The notes: a model not told the origin generated them from the sequence alone. A DNA stretch of 64,000 bases from Prado023 sp963700475 (GCA_963700475.1 CAVOXR010000001.1:62001-126000), one strand, 5' to 3'; shown: positions 9,072 through 18,708, counted from the first letter of the stretch. Translations and numbers: made by a program.

Positions 9072-10289
9072 GTGGAGCACAACGCGGACGCGCTGATCGA
9101 GTTGGCCGAGGAGCACTCGGCGCACAACTACCACCCCCTGCCGGTGGTGATCGCCAGCGCCGCGGGCGCCTGGGTCACCGACGTCGCAGGGCACCGGTAC
9201 CTCGACTGCCTGGCCGGGTACTCCGCGCTGAACTTCGGCCACGGTCACCCCGAGATCCTCGCCGCAGCTCACGAGCAGCTCGACCGGGTCACGCTGGTCA
9301 GCCGGGCGTTCCACCACGATCAGTTCGGCCCGTTCTGCGCCGAGCTCGCGGGCCTCGCCGGCAAGGACATGGTGGTGCCGATGAACTCCGGCGCCGAGGC
9401 CGTCGAGACCGCGATCAAGGTGGCCCGCAAGTGGGGTTACACCGTCAAGGGGATCCCCGCCCACGAGGCGACGATCATCGTGGCCGAGGGCAACTTCCAC
9501 GGGCGTACGACGACCATCGTCTCGTTCTCCGACGATGACTCCGCGCGTGACCACTTCGGCCCGTACACCCCCGGGTTCATCCAGGTCGAGTACGGCAGCA
9601 TCGAGGCCATCCGTGCCGCCATCACCGACCACACAGCCGCGGTCCTCATCGAGCCGATCCAGGGAGAGGGCGGCGTCGTCATCCCGCCGGAGGGCTACCT
9701 GCGAGACGTCCGCGCCCTGACCGCCGAGCACAACGTCCTGATGCTGGCCGATGAGATCCAGTCCGGGCTCGCGCGCACCGGGCGGACCTTCGCATGCGAC
9801 CACGAGGGCGTGGTCCCCGACATCTACATCGTGGGCAAGGCACTCGGCGGGGGCATCCTTCCCGTCTCGGCGATCGCCGCGAACCGCGACGTCCTCGACG
9901 TCCTGCAGCCCGGCGAGCACGGCAGCACCTTCGGCGGCAACCCGCTGGCGTGCGCAGTCGGGCGGGCGGTCGTCCGGCTGCTGCAGACCGGGGAGTTCCA
10001 GGAGCGCGCGGTCGAGCTCGGCGACATCCTCTCGGCTGAGCTCGGCAAGCTGGTCGGGCACGGCCTCGTCGAGGTCCGCTCCCGCGGGGCGTGGGCCGGT
10101 GTGGACATCGACCCCGACCTGGCCACGGGCCGCCAGGTGTGCGAGGCGCTGCTGGCCCGCGGCGTCCTGGCCAAGGACACGCACGGCTCGACGATCCGCC
10201 TGGCGCCACCGCTGGTGATCACCCCCGACGAGATCATCTGGGCGGTCGCGCAGCTGCGGGACTGCCTGGCGGAGCTCGGCGCACGCTGA
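9072..10289 (+). CDS. rocD: Ornithine aminotransferase (class III, PLP-dependent)
   Basis: Class III aminotransferase of 405 residues, best matching ornithine--oxo-acid transaminase, which converts ornithine and 2-oxoglutarate to glutamate-5-semialdehyde in arginine catabolism and proline synthesis. The order of landmarks is typical: the NYHPLPVVI start, YLDCLAGYSALNFGHGHP, MNSGAEAVETAIKVARKWGY, FHGRTTTIVSFS, IEPIQGEGGVVIPPEGYL, LADEIQSGLARTG with the PLP-binding Asp, and IVGKALGGGILPVSA with the Schiff-base Lys, then GSTFGGNPLACAV. The GTG at 9072 starts MEHNADAL; the upstream ATG at 9067 is out of frame, and GGAGAGG lies before it. No arginase or proline gene is adjacent. Alternative substrates (acetylornithine) are less likely given the N-terminal NYHPLPV signature. 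Confidence 0.9.
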   Translation: MEHNADALIELAEEHSAHNYHPLPVVIASAAGAWVTDVAGHRYLDCLAGYSALNFGHGHPEILAAAHEQLDRVTLVSRAFHHDQFGPFCAELAGLAGKDMVVPMNSGAEAVETAIKVARKWGYTVKGIPAHEATIIVAEGNFHGRTTTIVSFSDDDSARDHFGPYTPGFIQVEYGSIEAIRAAITDHTAAVLIEPIQGEGGVVIPPEGYLRDVRALTAEHNVLMLADEIQSGLARTGRTFACDHEGVVPDIYIVGKALGGGILPVSAIAANRDVLDVLQPGEHGSTFGGNPLACAVGRAVVRLLQTGEFQERAVELGDILSAELGKLVGHGLVEVRSRGAWAGVDIDPDLATGRQVCEALLARGVLAKDTHGSTIRLAPPLVITPDEIIWAVAQLRDCLAELGAR

Positions 10290-10366
10290 GTCGGGGCCCC
10301 GATCCAGCCGCATTCCTTAGCGCGGCGCTAGCCCTGCGGTGTCACGGACGGGGGCGCCACCGCGGG

Positions 10367-10372
10367 TAGCGT
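10367..10372 (+). promoter_or_regulatory. Putative -10 element, leaderless start of dacB
   Basis: TAGCGT ends six bases before the ATG at 10379, repeating the spacing seen at several other starts in the window. Confidence 0.4.
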
Positions 10373-10378
10373 GTGGGC

Positions 10379-11824
10379 ATGCGTCACTCCGGGCCGGCCG
10401 CCACCGCCGCGATCGGGTGCGCCGTCGCCCTTCTGGCCGGCACAGCCCCAGCCTCGGCCACCGGCCCCCAGCCCGCCAGCTCCCTGCAGGTGAACGTGGT
10501 CGGCTCCGCGCAGTCCGACGTCCCCAGGGCGGCGAGCGCCCTGCGGACCCGGGCGTCGACCAGCGCCGCCAATGCCCGCATCGGTCAGGTGCTGGCCAAG
10601 CGCAGCAGCTCGAAGATCCTGGGCAAGCGATTCACGATGACCGTCTGGGATACGGCCTCCGGCTCCTACGTGTTCCAGCGCCGAGCCGACGCCTCGCTTC
10701 GCGGAGCCTCGACGACGAAGGTGCTCACCTCCGTCGGGGCGCTCGCTGCCCTGGGGCCGGATCACCGCTTCCCGACGACCGTGCGTGCCGGCTCGACCCC
10801 CGACGAGATCGTCCTCGTGGCCGGCGGCGACCCGTTGCTCTCCAGCGCCGATCTCCGCGCTCTCGCCGCCTCCACCGTCGGCGCACTCGGGCTGAGTCCG
10901 ACGCCGACCGTCCCACCCGTCCCCTCCGAGTCCGCGACTCCGAGCCCGCTGGAACCCGTGCCCTCCGCGTCAGGCTCCGCCAGCGCCCCGGTCACGGTGG
11001 CCACGGCCGGCGCGCGTACGATCACCGTCCGCGCCGACGACTCGCTGTTCTCCGGCATCGGGCAGTCCCGGGGATGGCCCAACTCCTACCTGCCGAGCCA
11101 GGTGCGCCCGGTGGGAGCCTTCGCCCGCGATGACCGCAAGGTGCGCGACGCCACCAAGGACGCCGGCGCCTACTTCGCTGCCGCGCTGCGCACCCTCGGG
11201 GTCACGGCCACCTACGCCGGGGAGGGATCGGCAGCGCCTGAGTCGGCGACCGTGGCCAGCATCCCGGGCCACTCAGTGGCCGAGGCCGTGTCCCGGGCCC
11301 TTCTGATCTCCGACAACGACACGGCGGAGATGCTGTTCCGACACATCGCTGTTGCCCGAGGGCTGCCCGGCACCTGGGCGGGCGCACGACAGGCCCTGGC
11401 CGACACCCTGCGCGAGCTGAACGTGCCGCTGGAGGGCGTGCGGATCATCGACGGCAGCGGGCTGTCCCTGGAGGGCCGGCTGACCGCCGGAGCGCTCACA
11501 TCGGCCCTGGCACGGGCGCTGTCGCCGGAGCACCCGGAACTCGCGGGCATGCGTGGCTGGCTACCCGTCGCCGGGCGTACCGGGACCTTGAAAGCCGGCT
11601 ACAAGCGCTTCAACTCCAAGCCGGCCAAGTGCGCGGCAGGTCTGATCCAGGCCAAGACCGGGACGGTCGCCGATGCAATCGCGCTCGCCGGGTACGCGGC
11701 CGGAGCAGACGGCCAGACGAAGGTCTTCGTCTCCATCGTGAACTCCCGGCCGACCCGCTACAGCCGCGTCACGACACGAGCAGCGGTCGACCGGGCAACA
11801 TCGAGCATCACCGGCTGTTGGTAG
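10379..11824 (+). CDS. dacB: D-alanyl-D-alanine carboxypeptidase/endopeptidase (PBP4 type)
   Basis: Secreted class C penicillin-binding protein of the PBP4/S13 family, 481 residues, that trims the terminal D-Ala or cuts cross-bridges in peptidoglycan. Residues 1-27 form a signal peptide ending in TAPASA. The three active-site motifs are intact: SxxK as STTK (near residue 110) in GASTTKVLTSVGALA, SxN as SDN in LLISDNDTAEMLF, and KTG in QAKTGTVADAIALAGY. The insert typical of PBP4 is present but contains a Pro/Ser/Thr-rich stretch (about residues 170-200) where the family usually has a folded domain. ATG at 10379 is preferred to GTG at 10373 because a -10-like hexamer sits at 10367. The next gene starts nine bases after the stop. 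Confidence 0.9.
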   Translation: MRHSGPAATAAIGCAVALLAGTAPASATGPQPASSLQVNVVGSAQSDVPRAASALRTRASTSAANARIGQVLAKRSSSKILGKRFTMTVWDTASGSYVFQRRADASLRGASTTKVLTSVGALAALGPDHRFPTTVRAGSTPDEIVLVAGGDPLLSSADLRALAASTVGALGLSPTPTVPPVPSESATPSPLEPVPSASGSASAPVTVATAGARTITVRADDSLFSGIGQSRGWPNSYLPSQVRPVGAFARDDRKVRDATKDAGAYFAAALRTLGVTATYAGEGSAAPESATVASIPGHSVAEAVSRALLISDNDTAEMLFRHIAVARGLPGTWAGARQALADTLRELNVPLEGVRIIDGSGLSLEGRLTAGALTSALARALSPEHPELAGMRGWLPVAGRTGTLKAGYKRFNSKPAKCAAGLIQAKTGTVADAIALAGYAAGADGQTKVFVSIVNSRPTRYSRVTTRAAVDRATSSITGCW

Positions 11825-11832
11825 GAGCGCCC

Positions 11833-12303
11833 ATGGGAGTCGAAGTCGAACGCAAGTTCCTGGTGGCCGACGAGTCCTGGCGTGCCGACGTCACGTCCGC
11901 CACGCGGATCGTGCAGGGCTACCTCGCCCAGACCGATTCCGCCACTGTGCGCGTGCGGGTCAAGGGCGACACGGGTTTCCTGACGATCAAGGGCGTCTCG
12001 GTCGGGATCGCCCGCAGCGAGTTCGAGTACGAGATCCCTGTGGCCGACGCCCTGGGGATGCTCGATGAGCTCGCGCAGGGCCCGGTCATCGACAAGGTGC
12101 GCCACCTCGTCCCCGTCGGCGCCCATGTCTGGGAGGTCGATGTGTTCTCCGGGGACAACGCCCCACTGGTCATGGCCGAGGTTGAGCTGGCCAGTGCGGA
12201 CGAGGCCTTCGTGCGCCCGGGCTGGGCAGGCACCGAGGTGTCCGACGACCAGCGCTACTTCAACGTGAACCTGGCCCGCACGCCCTACTCCAGCTGGGCC
12301 TGA
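11833..12303 (+). CDS. CYTH-domain triphosphate-binding protein
   Basis: Small CYTH (CyaB/thiamine triphosphatase) tunnel-fold protein of 156 residues. These enzymes hydrolyse inorganic triphosphate, or act on thiamine triphosphate or as class IV adenylate cyclase. The defining ExExK motif is visible at the N-terminus in MGVEVERKFLV, followed by the RIVQGYLAQT and VRVRVKGDTGFLTIKG strands that line the tunnel, EFEYEIPVADA, the DKVRHLVPVG strand and the VMAEVELASADE strand. By length and sequence it is closest to the short inorganic triphosphatases. It starts nine bases after dacB and is likely in the same transcript; it converges on rpiB 33 bases further on. Confidence 0.88.
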   Translation: MGVEVERKFLVADESWRADVTSATRIVQGYLAQTDSATVRVRVKGDTGFLTIKGVSVGIARSEFEYEIPVADALGMLDELAQGPVIDKVRHLVPVGAHVWEVDVFSGDNAPLVMAEVELASADEAFVRPGWAGTEVSDDQRYFNVNLARTPYSSWA

Positions 12304-12336
12304 ATCCTCGGTCTCCCGAACCGCGAGGCCGTCGCG

Positions 12337-12786
12337 TCAGCGCGCGGCCTCATACTCGGCCAGCTGGTCGATGCGGCGCTGGTGGCGCTCAGCGCCCGAG
12401 AACGGCGTCCCCAGGAACGCGTTGACGATCTCGAAGGATTCCTCTGTCGAGTGCATGCGCCCGCCGATCGCGACCACGTTGGCGTTGTTGTGCTCCCTGG
12501 CCAGCGTCGCGGTCTCCACCGACCACGCCAGTGCCGCACGTACTCCGGGAACCTTGTTGGCTGCGATCTGCTCGCCGTTGCCCGAGCCGCCGATCACGAT
12601 CCCCAGGCTGCCCGGCTCCTCGACGACACCCTCGGCCGCCTCGAAGCAGAAGGCCGGGTAGTCGTCCTCGGCGTCGTACTCGTGCGCCCCGTGGTCCACG
12701 ACGTCGTGGCCGGCCTCGCGCAGGTAGGCGGCCAACATGTTCTTCAACTCGTAGCCGGCATGGTCACAGCCCAGATGAACCCGCAT
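12337..12786 (-). CDS. rpiB: Ribose-5-phosphate isomerase B
   Basis: RpiB/LacAB-family sugar-phosphate isomerase, 149 residues, interconverting ribose 5-phosphate and ribulose 5-phosphate in the pentose phosphate pathway. The N-terminal LGCDHAGYELKNML segment carries the substrate-contacting Asp-His, and GGSGNGEQIAANKVPGVRAAL forms the anion hole and catalytic loop; the latter lacks the active-site Cys of E. coli RpiB, as in the mycobacterial subtype that uses a Glu. NAFLGTPFSGAERHQRRIDQL closes the protein. The ATG at 12786 fits the family start exactly. It is divergent from cutC with 29 bases between starts, and sits next to pepN as in mycobacteria. Confidence 0.95.
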   Translation of the reverse strand: MRVHLGCDHAGYELKNMLAAYLREAGHDVVDHGAHEYDAEDDYPAFCFEAAEGVVEEPGSLGIVIGGSGNGEQIAANKVPGVRAALAWSVETATLAREHNNANVVAIGGRMHSTEESFEIVNAFLGTPFSGAERHQRRIDQLAEYEAAR

Positions 12787-12803
12787 GGGCACTGATTCTG
12801 TCC

Positions 12804-12809
12804 GATGCT
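12804..12809 (+). promoter_or_regulatory. Putative -10 element, leaderless start of cutC
   Basis: GATGCT ends six bases before the ATG at 12816 within the 29-base gap between divergent rpiB and cutC. Confidence 0.35.
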
Positions 12810-12815
12810 TGGCCC

Positions 12816-13619
12816 ATGAGTCACTTCCGGCCGACCATCGAGGTCCTGGCGACCTCCGTCGGCGCGGCGCGCCTGGCCCTCCTGGGAGGTGCCGACCGGA
12901 TCGAGCTGTGCGAGAACGACCCCCAGGGCGGGACGACGCCCTCGGCAGGCACGATCGAGACGGTCCTCGAGCTCGCCGAGCCGCACGGCACCCCTGTGCA
13001 CGTGATGATCCGACCCCGCGGCGGAGGATTCGTCTTCGACCGCGACGAGCAGTCGGTGATGCTCCGCGACGTCGCCACCGCGGTCCGACTCGGGGCGCAC
13101 GGCCTCGTCGTGGGCGCATTGACAGCGGATGGCGATGTGGACGTCGCAGTGCTCGAGCGACTCGTCCAAGCGGCCACGGGGAGGTCTGTGACCTTCCACC
13201 GGGCTGTCGATGTGGCCCGCACCATCGAGGTCGCGGTCGAGGTCGCCTTCGACCTCGGGTGCGATCGCGTCCTGACCAGTGGCGGCGCTCCGACGGCTGT
13301 CGAGGGGGCGCCCATGATCGCGCAACTCGTGCGCAACGCCCGCGACGGCAAGGTCGTGATGGCCGGTGGGGGCATCACCGCCGCCACCGCGCGCGACCTC
13401 GTCGCCGACACGCTGGTGCCCGAGATCCATGTATCGGCCCGCGGGTTCCGCACGACCGGCGCCTCCCCCAGCCCGCCCGGCATGGTCGGTGTCACCGCGG
13501 GTCCGGGTCCGCAGTGGCCGACGAACGGGTGGCCGGCTCCGGACATCGAGCACCTGGCCCGGATCCGCGACGCGCTGGTCGACGTTGCGCCGTCCGGGCG
13601 ATTCGGCGCGGCGGGCTGA
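12816..13619 (+). CDS. cutC: CutC family protein
   Basis: TIM-barrel protein of the CutC family, 267 residues. CutC was first linked to copper tolerance in E. coli; its catalytic role, if any, is unsettled. Family features: IEVLATSVGAARLALLGGADRIELCENDPQGG at the N-terminus (strand 1 and the RIELC strand), HVMIRPRGGGFVFD with the conserved MIRPR box, DVDVAVLERLVQAA, VTFHRAVDVA with the FHRA box, and CDRVLTSGGAPTAVEG with the LTSGG box. The C-terminal HVSARGFRTTG stretch matches the family. ATG at 12816 is the only sensible start; a nearby upstream ATG at 12805 hits a stop. No copper genes lie nearby. Confidence 0.9.
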   Translation: MSHFRPTIEVLATSVGAARLALLGGADRIELCENDPQGGTTPSAGTIETVLELAEPHGTPVHVMIRPRGGGFVFDRDEQSVMLRDVATAVRLGAHGLVVGALTADGDVDVAVLERLVQAATGRSVTFHRAVDVARTIEVAVEVAFDLGCDRVLTSGGAPTAVEGAPMIAQLVRNARDGKVVMAGGGITAATARDLVADTLVPEIHVSARGFRTTGASPSPPGMVGVTAGPGPQWPTNGWPAPDIEHLARIRDALVDVAPSGRFGAAG

Positions 13620-13723
13620 CCTTCAGGACGCACACTCGTCAGGGCCCTCGTGGAACAATGCCCGGGACACTGCGCACGGGCGACCTCCTGACTGCCCGAC
13701 GACCGACGACTTGGAGTCTCCCT

Positions 13724-16273
13724 GTGGCACACCCGGCACTGGCCCGCGACGAAGCCGCTGCACGCGCTGACCTCGTGGCCGTCCAGGAGTACGACATCGA
13801 ACTGGACCTCACGACCTCGGACACCACCTTCGCCTCGACGTCCACCGTCACGTTCACGTGCACGACCCCGGGATCGGACACCTGGATCGACCTGGTGGCG
13901 CCGAACCTGGTCTCGGCCATGCTCAACGGCGCGCCGATCGACGTGTCCGGATACACCGGTCAACGACTGCCGCTGCCCGCCCTGGCTGCCGAGAACACCC
14001 TGGTGGTGGTCGCCGACTGCGCCTACTCCCGTACCGGTGAGGGTCTGCATCGGTTGGTCGACCCGGTGGACGACGAGGTCTACCTGTACAGCCAGTTCGA
14101 GATGGCCGACGCCCAGCGCGTCTACGCCTGCTTCGACCAGCCCGACCTCAAGGCCGTCTACACGTTCCACGTCACGGCGCCGGATCACTGGCAGGTCGTG
14201 TCGAACGCGCCCACGCCCCCGTCGGCACCGGTCCGCGCAGGAGTCGCCCGCTGGGACTTCCCGACGACCGCACGGATGAGCACGTACATCACCGCACTCG
14301 TGGCTGGGGCCTTCCACGTGGTCCGCGACGAGTACACCGGGCCACACGGCACCTACCCACTCGGCGTGTTCTGCCGCACCTCGATGGCGCCCTACCTCGA
14401 CGCCGACCGGATCCTCGAGGAGACCAAGCAGGGGTTCGCCTTCTTCGAGGACGCCTTCGGCCACCCCTACCCGTTCGGCAAGTACGACCAGCTCTTCGTG
14501 CCCGAGTACAACGCCGGGGCGATGGAGAACGCCGGCTGCGTGACCTTGATGGAGGACTACGTGTTCCGGTCCCGGGTGACCGAGGTCGCCTACGAGAACC
14601 GGGCGAACACGATCCTCCACGAGCTCGCGCACATGTGGTTCGGCGACCTCGTCACGATGCGTTGGTGGGACGACCTCTGGCTCAACGAGTCGTTCGCGGA
14701 GTGGGCCTCGTACCACGCGATGGCCACGGCAACGCGGTACACCGACGCGTGGACCGGGTTCGGCCAGCAGCGCAAGACCTGGGCCTACCGCCAGGACCAG
14801 CTGCCCTCGAGCCACCCGATCGCAACCGACGGCCCGGACCTGGAGACCGTGAAGCTCAACTTCGACGGCATCACCTACGCCAAGGGTGCCTCCGCCCTTC
14901 GCCAGCTCGTCTCCTGGGTCGGCGAGGAGGAGTTCTTCGAGGGGCTGCGCGCCTACTTCCAGCACCACAAGTGGGGCAACACCGTCCTGAGCGACCTGCT
15001 GGTCGAGCTGGAGGCGACCTCCGGACGGGACCTGTCGGCCTGGACGCAGCAGTGGCTGCGGACCCCGGGGGTCAACCTCCTGCGCCCGGAGGTGGTCTAC
15101 GCCGACCCCGACACCTACGCCACCGTGGCCATCGTCCAGGAGCCGCCCCAGATGCCACCGGGCCTGGATCCGATGCTGCGCAGTCATCGCCTGCGCGTCG
15201 GGCTCTACGACCTCGTCGACGGCCGGCTGACGCGCACCGAGCAGCTCGAGCTGGACGTGGTGGGCGCCCGAACCGAGCTGCCGCAGTTGACAGGGCGGCC
15301 CGCCTCAGACCTCCTGCTCATCAACGATGACGACCTCACGTTCGCCAAGATCCGCCTCGGCGGACGGTCGTCGGCCACCGCGATAGCGCACATCGGCGAC
15401 CTCGCCGAGCCCATGCCACGCTCGTTGGTCTGGGCAGCCGCGTGGGACATGACACGCGACGCCGAGTGGTCCGCCGACGACTACCTGCAGCTGGCACTGT
15501 CCGGACTGCCCGCCGAGTCCGATACCGGCGTGGTCCAGAAGGTCCTGCTCCAGGCCCGCACGGCAATCGAGCTGTTCGCCGCCCCCGACCACCGCGACGA
15601 GTACCGGCAGCGACTGGCGAAGGGCGTCGGCGCGGCAATGCTCGCCGCAGCGCCCGGAAGCGACCTGCAGCTCGCCTACGCGAGGGCGGCCATCACGCTG
15701 GCGTCGACCACTGATGAGCTCGACCTGCTCGCCAGCCTGCTGGAGGGCTCTCGGTCCGTCCCCGGGCTTGTCGTCGACACCGACCTGCGCTGGTCGCTCC
15801 TGAGCCGCCTCGTGGCCACCGGGCGAGCCGGCGACCAGGAGATCGACTCGGAGCTCGCCCGTGACAACACCGCCTCGGGACGCCGCAGTGCGGTCGCCGC
15901 ACGCGCGGGCACCCCGACCCCCGAGGCGAAGGAACAGGCCTGGAACTCCGCGATCACCGATCTCTCGCTGCCCAATGCAACACTGGCAGCGACCCTGTCG
16001 GGCCTGGGCATCCCCGACCAGCGCGAGCTGTACCGGCCGTTCCGCGCACGCTACTTCGAGGTCGTCCGCGAGGTGTGGGACACGCGCAGTGCCGAGATGT
16101 CGGGGATGGTGGCCACGGCCCTCTACCCCGGGCTGCTGATCGAGCCCGAGACCGTGCGCATCACCAACGACTTCCTCGATGCCCACGACCTGCCCCCTGG
16201 CCTTGGCCGGATCCTCGCCGAGGGACGCGACGGCGTCGAACGGTCACTGCGCTGCCAGGCCCGCGACGCCTGA
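13724..16273 (+). CDS. pepN: Aminopeptidase N (M1 zinc metallopeptidase)
   Basis: Cytoplasmic M1-family aminopeptidase of 849 residues, the normal length of the actinobacterial PepN that removes N-terminal residues from peptides. The exopeptidase motif GAMEN is at residues 265-269, and the zinc site HELAH is at 299-303 with the third ligand Glu at 322 (LNESFAEW), giving the canonical HExxH-x18-E spacing. The N-terminal beta domain (EYDIELDLTTSDTTFAS) and the C-terminal ERAP1-like helical domain (from about residue 520) are complete. The frame is open far upstream, but GTG at 13724 begins MAHPALARDEAAARA, the usual start, with a TTGGAG ribosome site. It ends one base short of convergent malQ. 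Confidence 0.95.
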   Translation: MAHPALARDEAAARADLVAVQEYDIELDLTTSDTTFASTSTVTFTCTTPGSDTWIDLVAPNLVSAMLNGAPIDVSGYTGQRLPLPALAAENTLVVVADCAYSRTGEGLHRLVDPVDDEVYLYSQFEMADAQRVYACFDQPDLKAVYTFHVTAPDHWQVVSNAPTPPSAPVRAGVARWDFPTTARMSTYITALVAGAFHVVRDEYTGPHGTYPLGVFCRTSMAPYLDADRILEETKQGFAFFEDAFGHPYPFGKYDQLFVPEYNAGAMENAGCVTLMEDYVFRSRVTEVAYENRANTILHELAHMWFGDLVTMRWWDDLWLNESFAEWASYHAMATATRYTDAWTGFGQQRKTWAYRQDQLPSSHPIATDGPDLETVKLNFDGITYAKGASALRQLVSWVGEEEFFEGLRAYFQHHKWGNTVLSDLLVELEATSGRDLSAWTQQWLRTPGVNLLRPEVVYADPDTYATVAIVQEPPQMPPGLDPMLRSHRLRVGLYDLVDGRLTRTEQLELDVVGARTELPQLTGRPASDLLLINDDDLTFAKIRLGGRSSATAIAHIGDLAEPMPRSLVWAAAWDMTRDAEWSADDYLQLALSGLPAESDTGVVQKVLLQARTAIELFAAPDHRDEYRQRLAKGVGAAMLAAAPGSDLQLAYARAAITLASTTDELDLLASLLEGSRSVPGLVVDTDLRWSLLSRLVATGRAGDQEIDSELARDNTASGRRSAVAARAGTPTPEAKEQAWNSAITDLSLPNATLAATLSGLGIPDQRELYRPFRARYFEVVREVWDTRSAEMSGMVATALYPGLLIEPETVRITNDFLDAHDLPPGLGRILAEGRDGVERSLRCQARDA

Positions 16274-16274
16274 C

Positions 16275-18509
16275 CTACCGCGCGGCCTTGACCGCCTCGA
16301 CCAGCCGGCGGAGCAGGGCGAGGTTCGGGAAGTCCTCGATGAGCACGGCCTGACCCCGGGCGTCGGTGAGCGGCACGCGCCAGTTCGGGTACTCCTTGTC
16401 GGTGCCCGGCTGGTTCTGTGCCCGCCGGTCGCCCACCGCATCGGTCAGGGCGACCCCGACGAGGACTGAGGGGGACGCGGCGACCAGCGCATGCAGGGCG
16501 ACGACCAGGTCCTCGTCGGTCCCGTCCTCGGGCATCCAGCCGCGTTCGACGCACATCGCGCGCCACTCGGCCACCTGCGCGGTGCTCTCGGCGAGCTCCT
16601 CCTCGGCCGGTCGGGTCAGCAGCCCGAGATCGGCCCGGATGCGCACGTGCTCCCCCGCGAGGTACCCGGCGGTCGGGGGCAGGTCGTGGACCGTGACCGA
16701 GGCCAGGCAGTTCCCACGCCACTGCTCCGGCTGGAGCGGAACATCCGGATGGGCGTCATAGTCGCGCTCGAACCACATGATGGTCGTGCCCAGGACACCG
16801 CGGGACAGCAGGTAGTCCTGGACCCACTGCTCGACGGTCCCCAGGTCCTCACCCACCAGCCAGGCACCAGCCCGCTGGGACTCCAGGGCGAGGATCCCGA
16901 TCAGCGCCTCGTGGTCCGAGGTGACGAAGGTGCCGCTGTAGGCGGGCATGCCCTCGGGGATCCACCACAACCGGAACAGACCCAGGACGTGGTCCACGCG
17001 GATCCCGCCGGCATGCCGCAGGATCGTGCGCAGCATGTCGCGGTAGGGGATGAACCCCGCCTCGGCGAGCGCATCGGGGCGCCACGGCGGCTGGGACCAG
17101 TTCTGTCCCATCTGGTTGTACATGTCCGGTGGGGCGCCCACCGAGACCCCCTGCGCGAGGACGTCGCGCAGTGCCCAGGCGTCCGAGCCCTCCGGGTGCA
17201 CCCCGACCGCCAGGTCGTGGACGATCCCGGAGCGCATGCCCGCGTCGACGGCGGCCTGCTGGGCCCGCGTCATCTGCTCGTCCAGCTGCCACTGCAGCCA
17301 CATGTGCCAGCGAACCGAGTCCGCGAGGCGCCCACGCTCGGCGGTCACCTCCGGGGAGTCGGCGTCCTGCAGGGCGGCGGGCCACAGGGTCGGCTCGCCG
17401 CCATGCTCGTCGACCAGCGCGCACCACGTGGCGAAGTCGGACAGGCCCTGGCCCTCGCGGTCGACGAAGGCGTCGAACAGGGCCTGTCGACCGGGCGACA
17501 GGGGCGCGGCGAACACGAGGCGGAGGGCCTGGGACTTCGCCGACCAGATGAGGTCGCGGTCGATGAGGTCCGGGGACGTGGACAGTGCACGCACCGGGAT
17601 CGACAGCGCCTCGATGCGGCTGCGATCGTCCATCGACAGGCCCTTGTACTCCTCGATGGACTCGACCCGCAGGTAGATCGGATTGGCGAACCGCCGGGTC
17701 ACCGGAAGGTACGGCGACGGCTCCATCGGCGCCGCCGGGGAGGCGGCGTGCAGCGGGTTGACGAGGACGAAGTCCGCCCCCTCCGCATGACCACTCCATG
17801 CGGCGAGGTCGGCCAGGTCGACGAGGTCGCCGATGCCCCATGACCCCTCCGAGCGCATGGCGTAGACCTGGGTCATGAAGCCCCACTGGCGACCAGCCGC
17901 CAGCGCGGGCGGGTCCAGTCTCGCCGGGGTGACGATCAACTGGCACGAGGCCTCGCGCACCACCCCATCGGCCCCCTCGGACCGCGCCCACATCGTGTGC
18001 CAGCCCAGGGGCAGGTCCCACGGCAGCCGGAACGTGGCCTCGCCGACCAGGACCCCGTCGACGTGCCGGGGCTCGACCCAGCGATCCACCTGGTCCAGGA
18101 ACCAGGCCTCGCCGCCCTCCTCGCGGTCGACCCACATGGCCACGGCGTCCCCGTTGGGCACGTGCACCCAGCACTGATTGTCCGAGCCCGCACGCATGAC
18201 GAACACGGGCGGCAGCATCCGGCGCCATGGCGCATTGCGCCGGTCGTAGAGGGCGTTCCAGATCGCATCCGGGGTGCTGACGTCCACCTCAAGTGCGCTG
18301 AGCACAGCCGTGATGGTCGCGGCCCCGATCCGGTGGTACTTGCCGGACTGGTCCCAGTACTCCACCGCGACGCCGTAGGCCCGGGCGAGCTCGACCAGCT
18401 CCGGGCTCGGCTCGACCCACTCCGGCTCCACAACTGGGGGCTTCGCGGGCTTCACCGCCTCAGCTCCTGCAGTTTTCGGGCCAGTGTTCGCCGGTCGATC
18501 TGCACTCAC
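16275..18509 (-). CDS. malQ: 4-alpha-glucanotransferase (GH77, amylomaltase)
   Basis: GH77 disproportionating enzyme of 744 residues that transfers malto-oligosaccharide units, acting in glycogen and maltodextrin turnover. The actinobacterial form has an N-terminal extension of strand-rich domains (residues about 20-190) before the barrel. Barrel landmarks: RQWGFMTQVYAMRSEGSWGIGD, FVLVNPLHAASPAAP, PSPYLPVTRRFANPIYL, the nucleophile loop GGIRVDHVLGLFRLWW, the acid/base segment WLVGEDLGTV and the third acid in TVHDLPPTAGYL. GTG at 18509 has GGAGG seven bases upstream; the ATG 23 codons earlier lacks a ribosome site. It converges on pepN with a one-base gap and is divergent from the MscS gene. 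Confidence 0.93.
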   Translation of the reverse strand: MSADRPANTGPKTAGAEAVKPAKPPVVEPEWVEPSPELVELARAYGVAVEYWDQSGKYHRIGAATITAVLSALEVDVSTPDAIWNALYDRRNAPWRRMLPPVFVMRAGSDNQCWVHVPNGDAVAMWVDREEGGEAWFLDQVDRWVEPRHVDGVLVGEATFRLPWDLPLGWHTMWARSEGADGVVREASCQLIVTPARLDPPALAAGRQWGFMTQVYAMRSEGSWGIGDLVDLADLAAWSGHAEGADFVLVNPLHAASPAAPMEPSPYLPVTRRFANPIYLRVESIEEYKGLSMDDRSRIEALSIPVRALSTSPDLIDRDLIWSAKSQALRLVFAAPLSPGRQALFDAFVDREGQGLSDFATWCALVDEHGGEPTLWPAALQDADSPEVTAERGRLADSVRWHMWLQWQLDEQMTRAQQAAVDAGMRSGIVHDLAVGVHPEGSDAWALRDVLAQGVSVGAPPDMYNQMGQNWSQPPWRPDALAEAGFIPYRDMLRTILRHAGGIRVDHVLGLFRLWWIPEGMPAYSGTFVTSDHEALIGILALESQRAGAWLVGEDLGTVEQWVQDYLLSRGVLGTTIMWFERDYDAHPDVPLQPEQWRGNCLASVTVHDLPPTAGYLAGEHVRIRADLGLLTRPAEEELAESTAQVAEWRAMCVERGWMPEDGTDEDLVVALHALVAASPSVLVGVALTDAVGDRRAQNQPGTDKEYPNWRVPLTDARGQAVLIEDFPNLALLRRLVEAVKAAR

Positions 18510-18696
18510 CAGGGGACCTCCAGTCGCATGTCGGTGCGTTCCCCGGGGCCGAGGCGATGGGCCGGTCGACCGTCCCATGACCGATGCCGGCGGTCCTCGA
18601 GGGTATGAAGGTCAGGCTAGGGCGTCGGCCGCACCCGCCGCGCGCCCGGGAGGGCTTCACGGCACGAACGTCCGCCACCTTGTCCCCACGTCGTCG

Positions 18697-18702
18697 TAGG
18701 GT
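18697..18702 (+). promoter_or_regulatory. Putative -10 element, leaderless start of the MscS gene
   Basis: TAGGGT ends six bases before the GTG at 18709. The 199-base gap 18510-18708 between divergent malQ and this gene holds no other feature that I recognise. Confidence 0.45.
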
Positions 18703-18708
18703 GCATGC

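Noticed and set aside
12821..15187. A 788-codon minus-strand frame over cutC and pepN.
   Set aside because: It spans two real genes and their gap on the other strand and has no recognisable domain.
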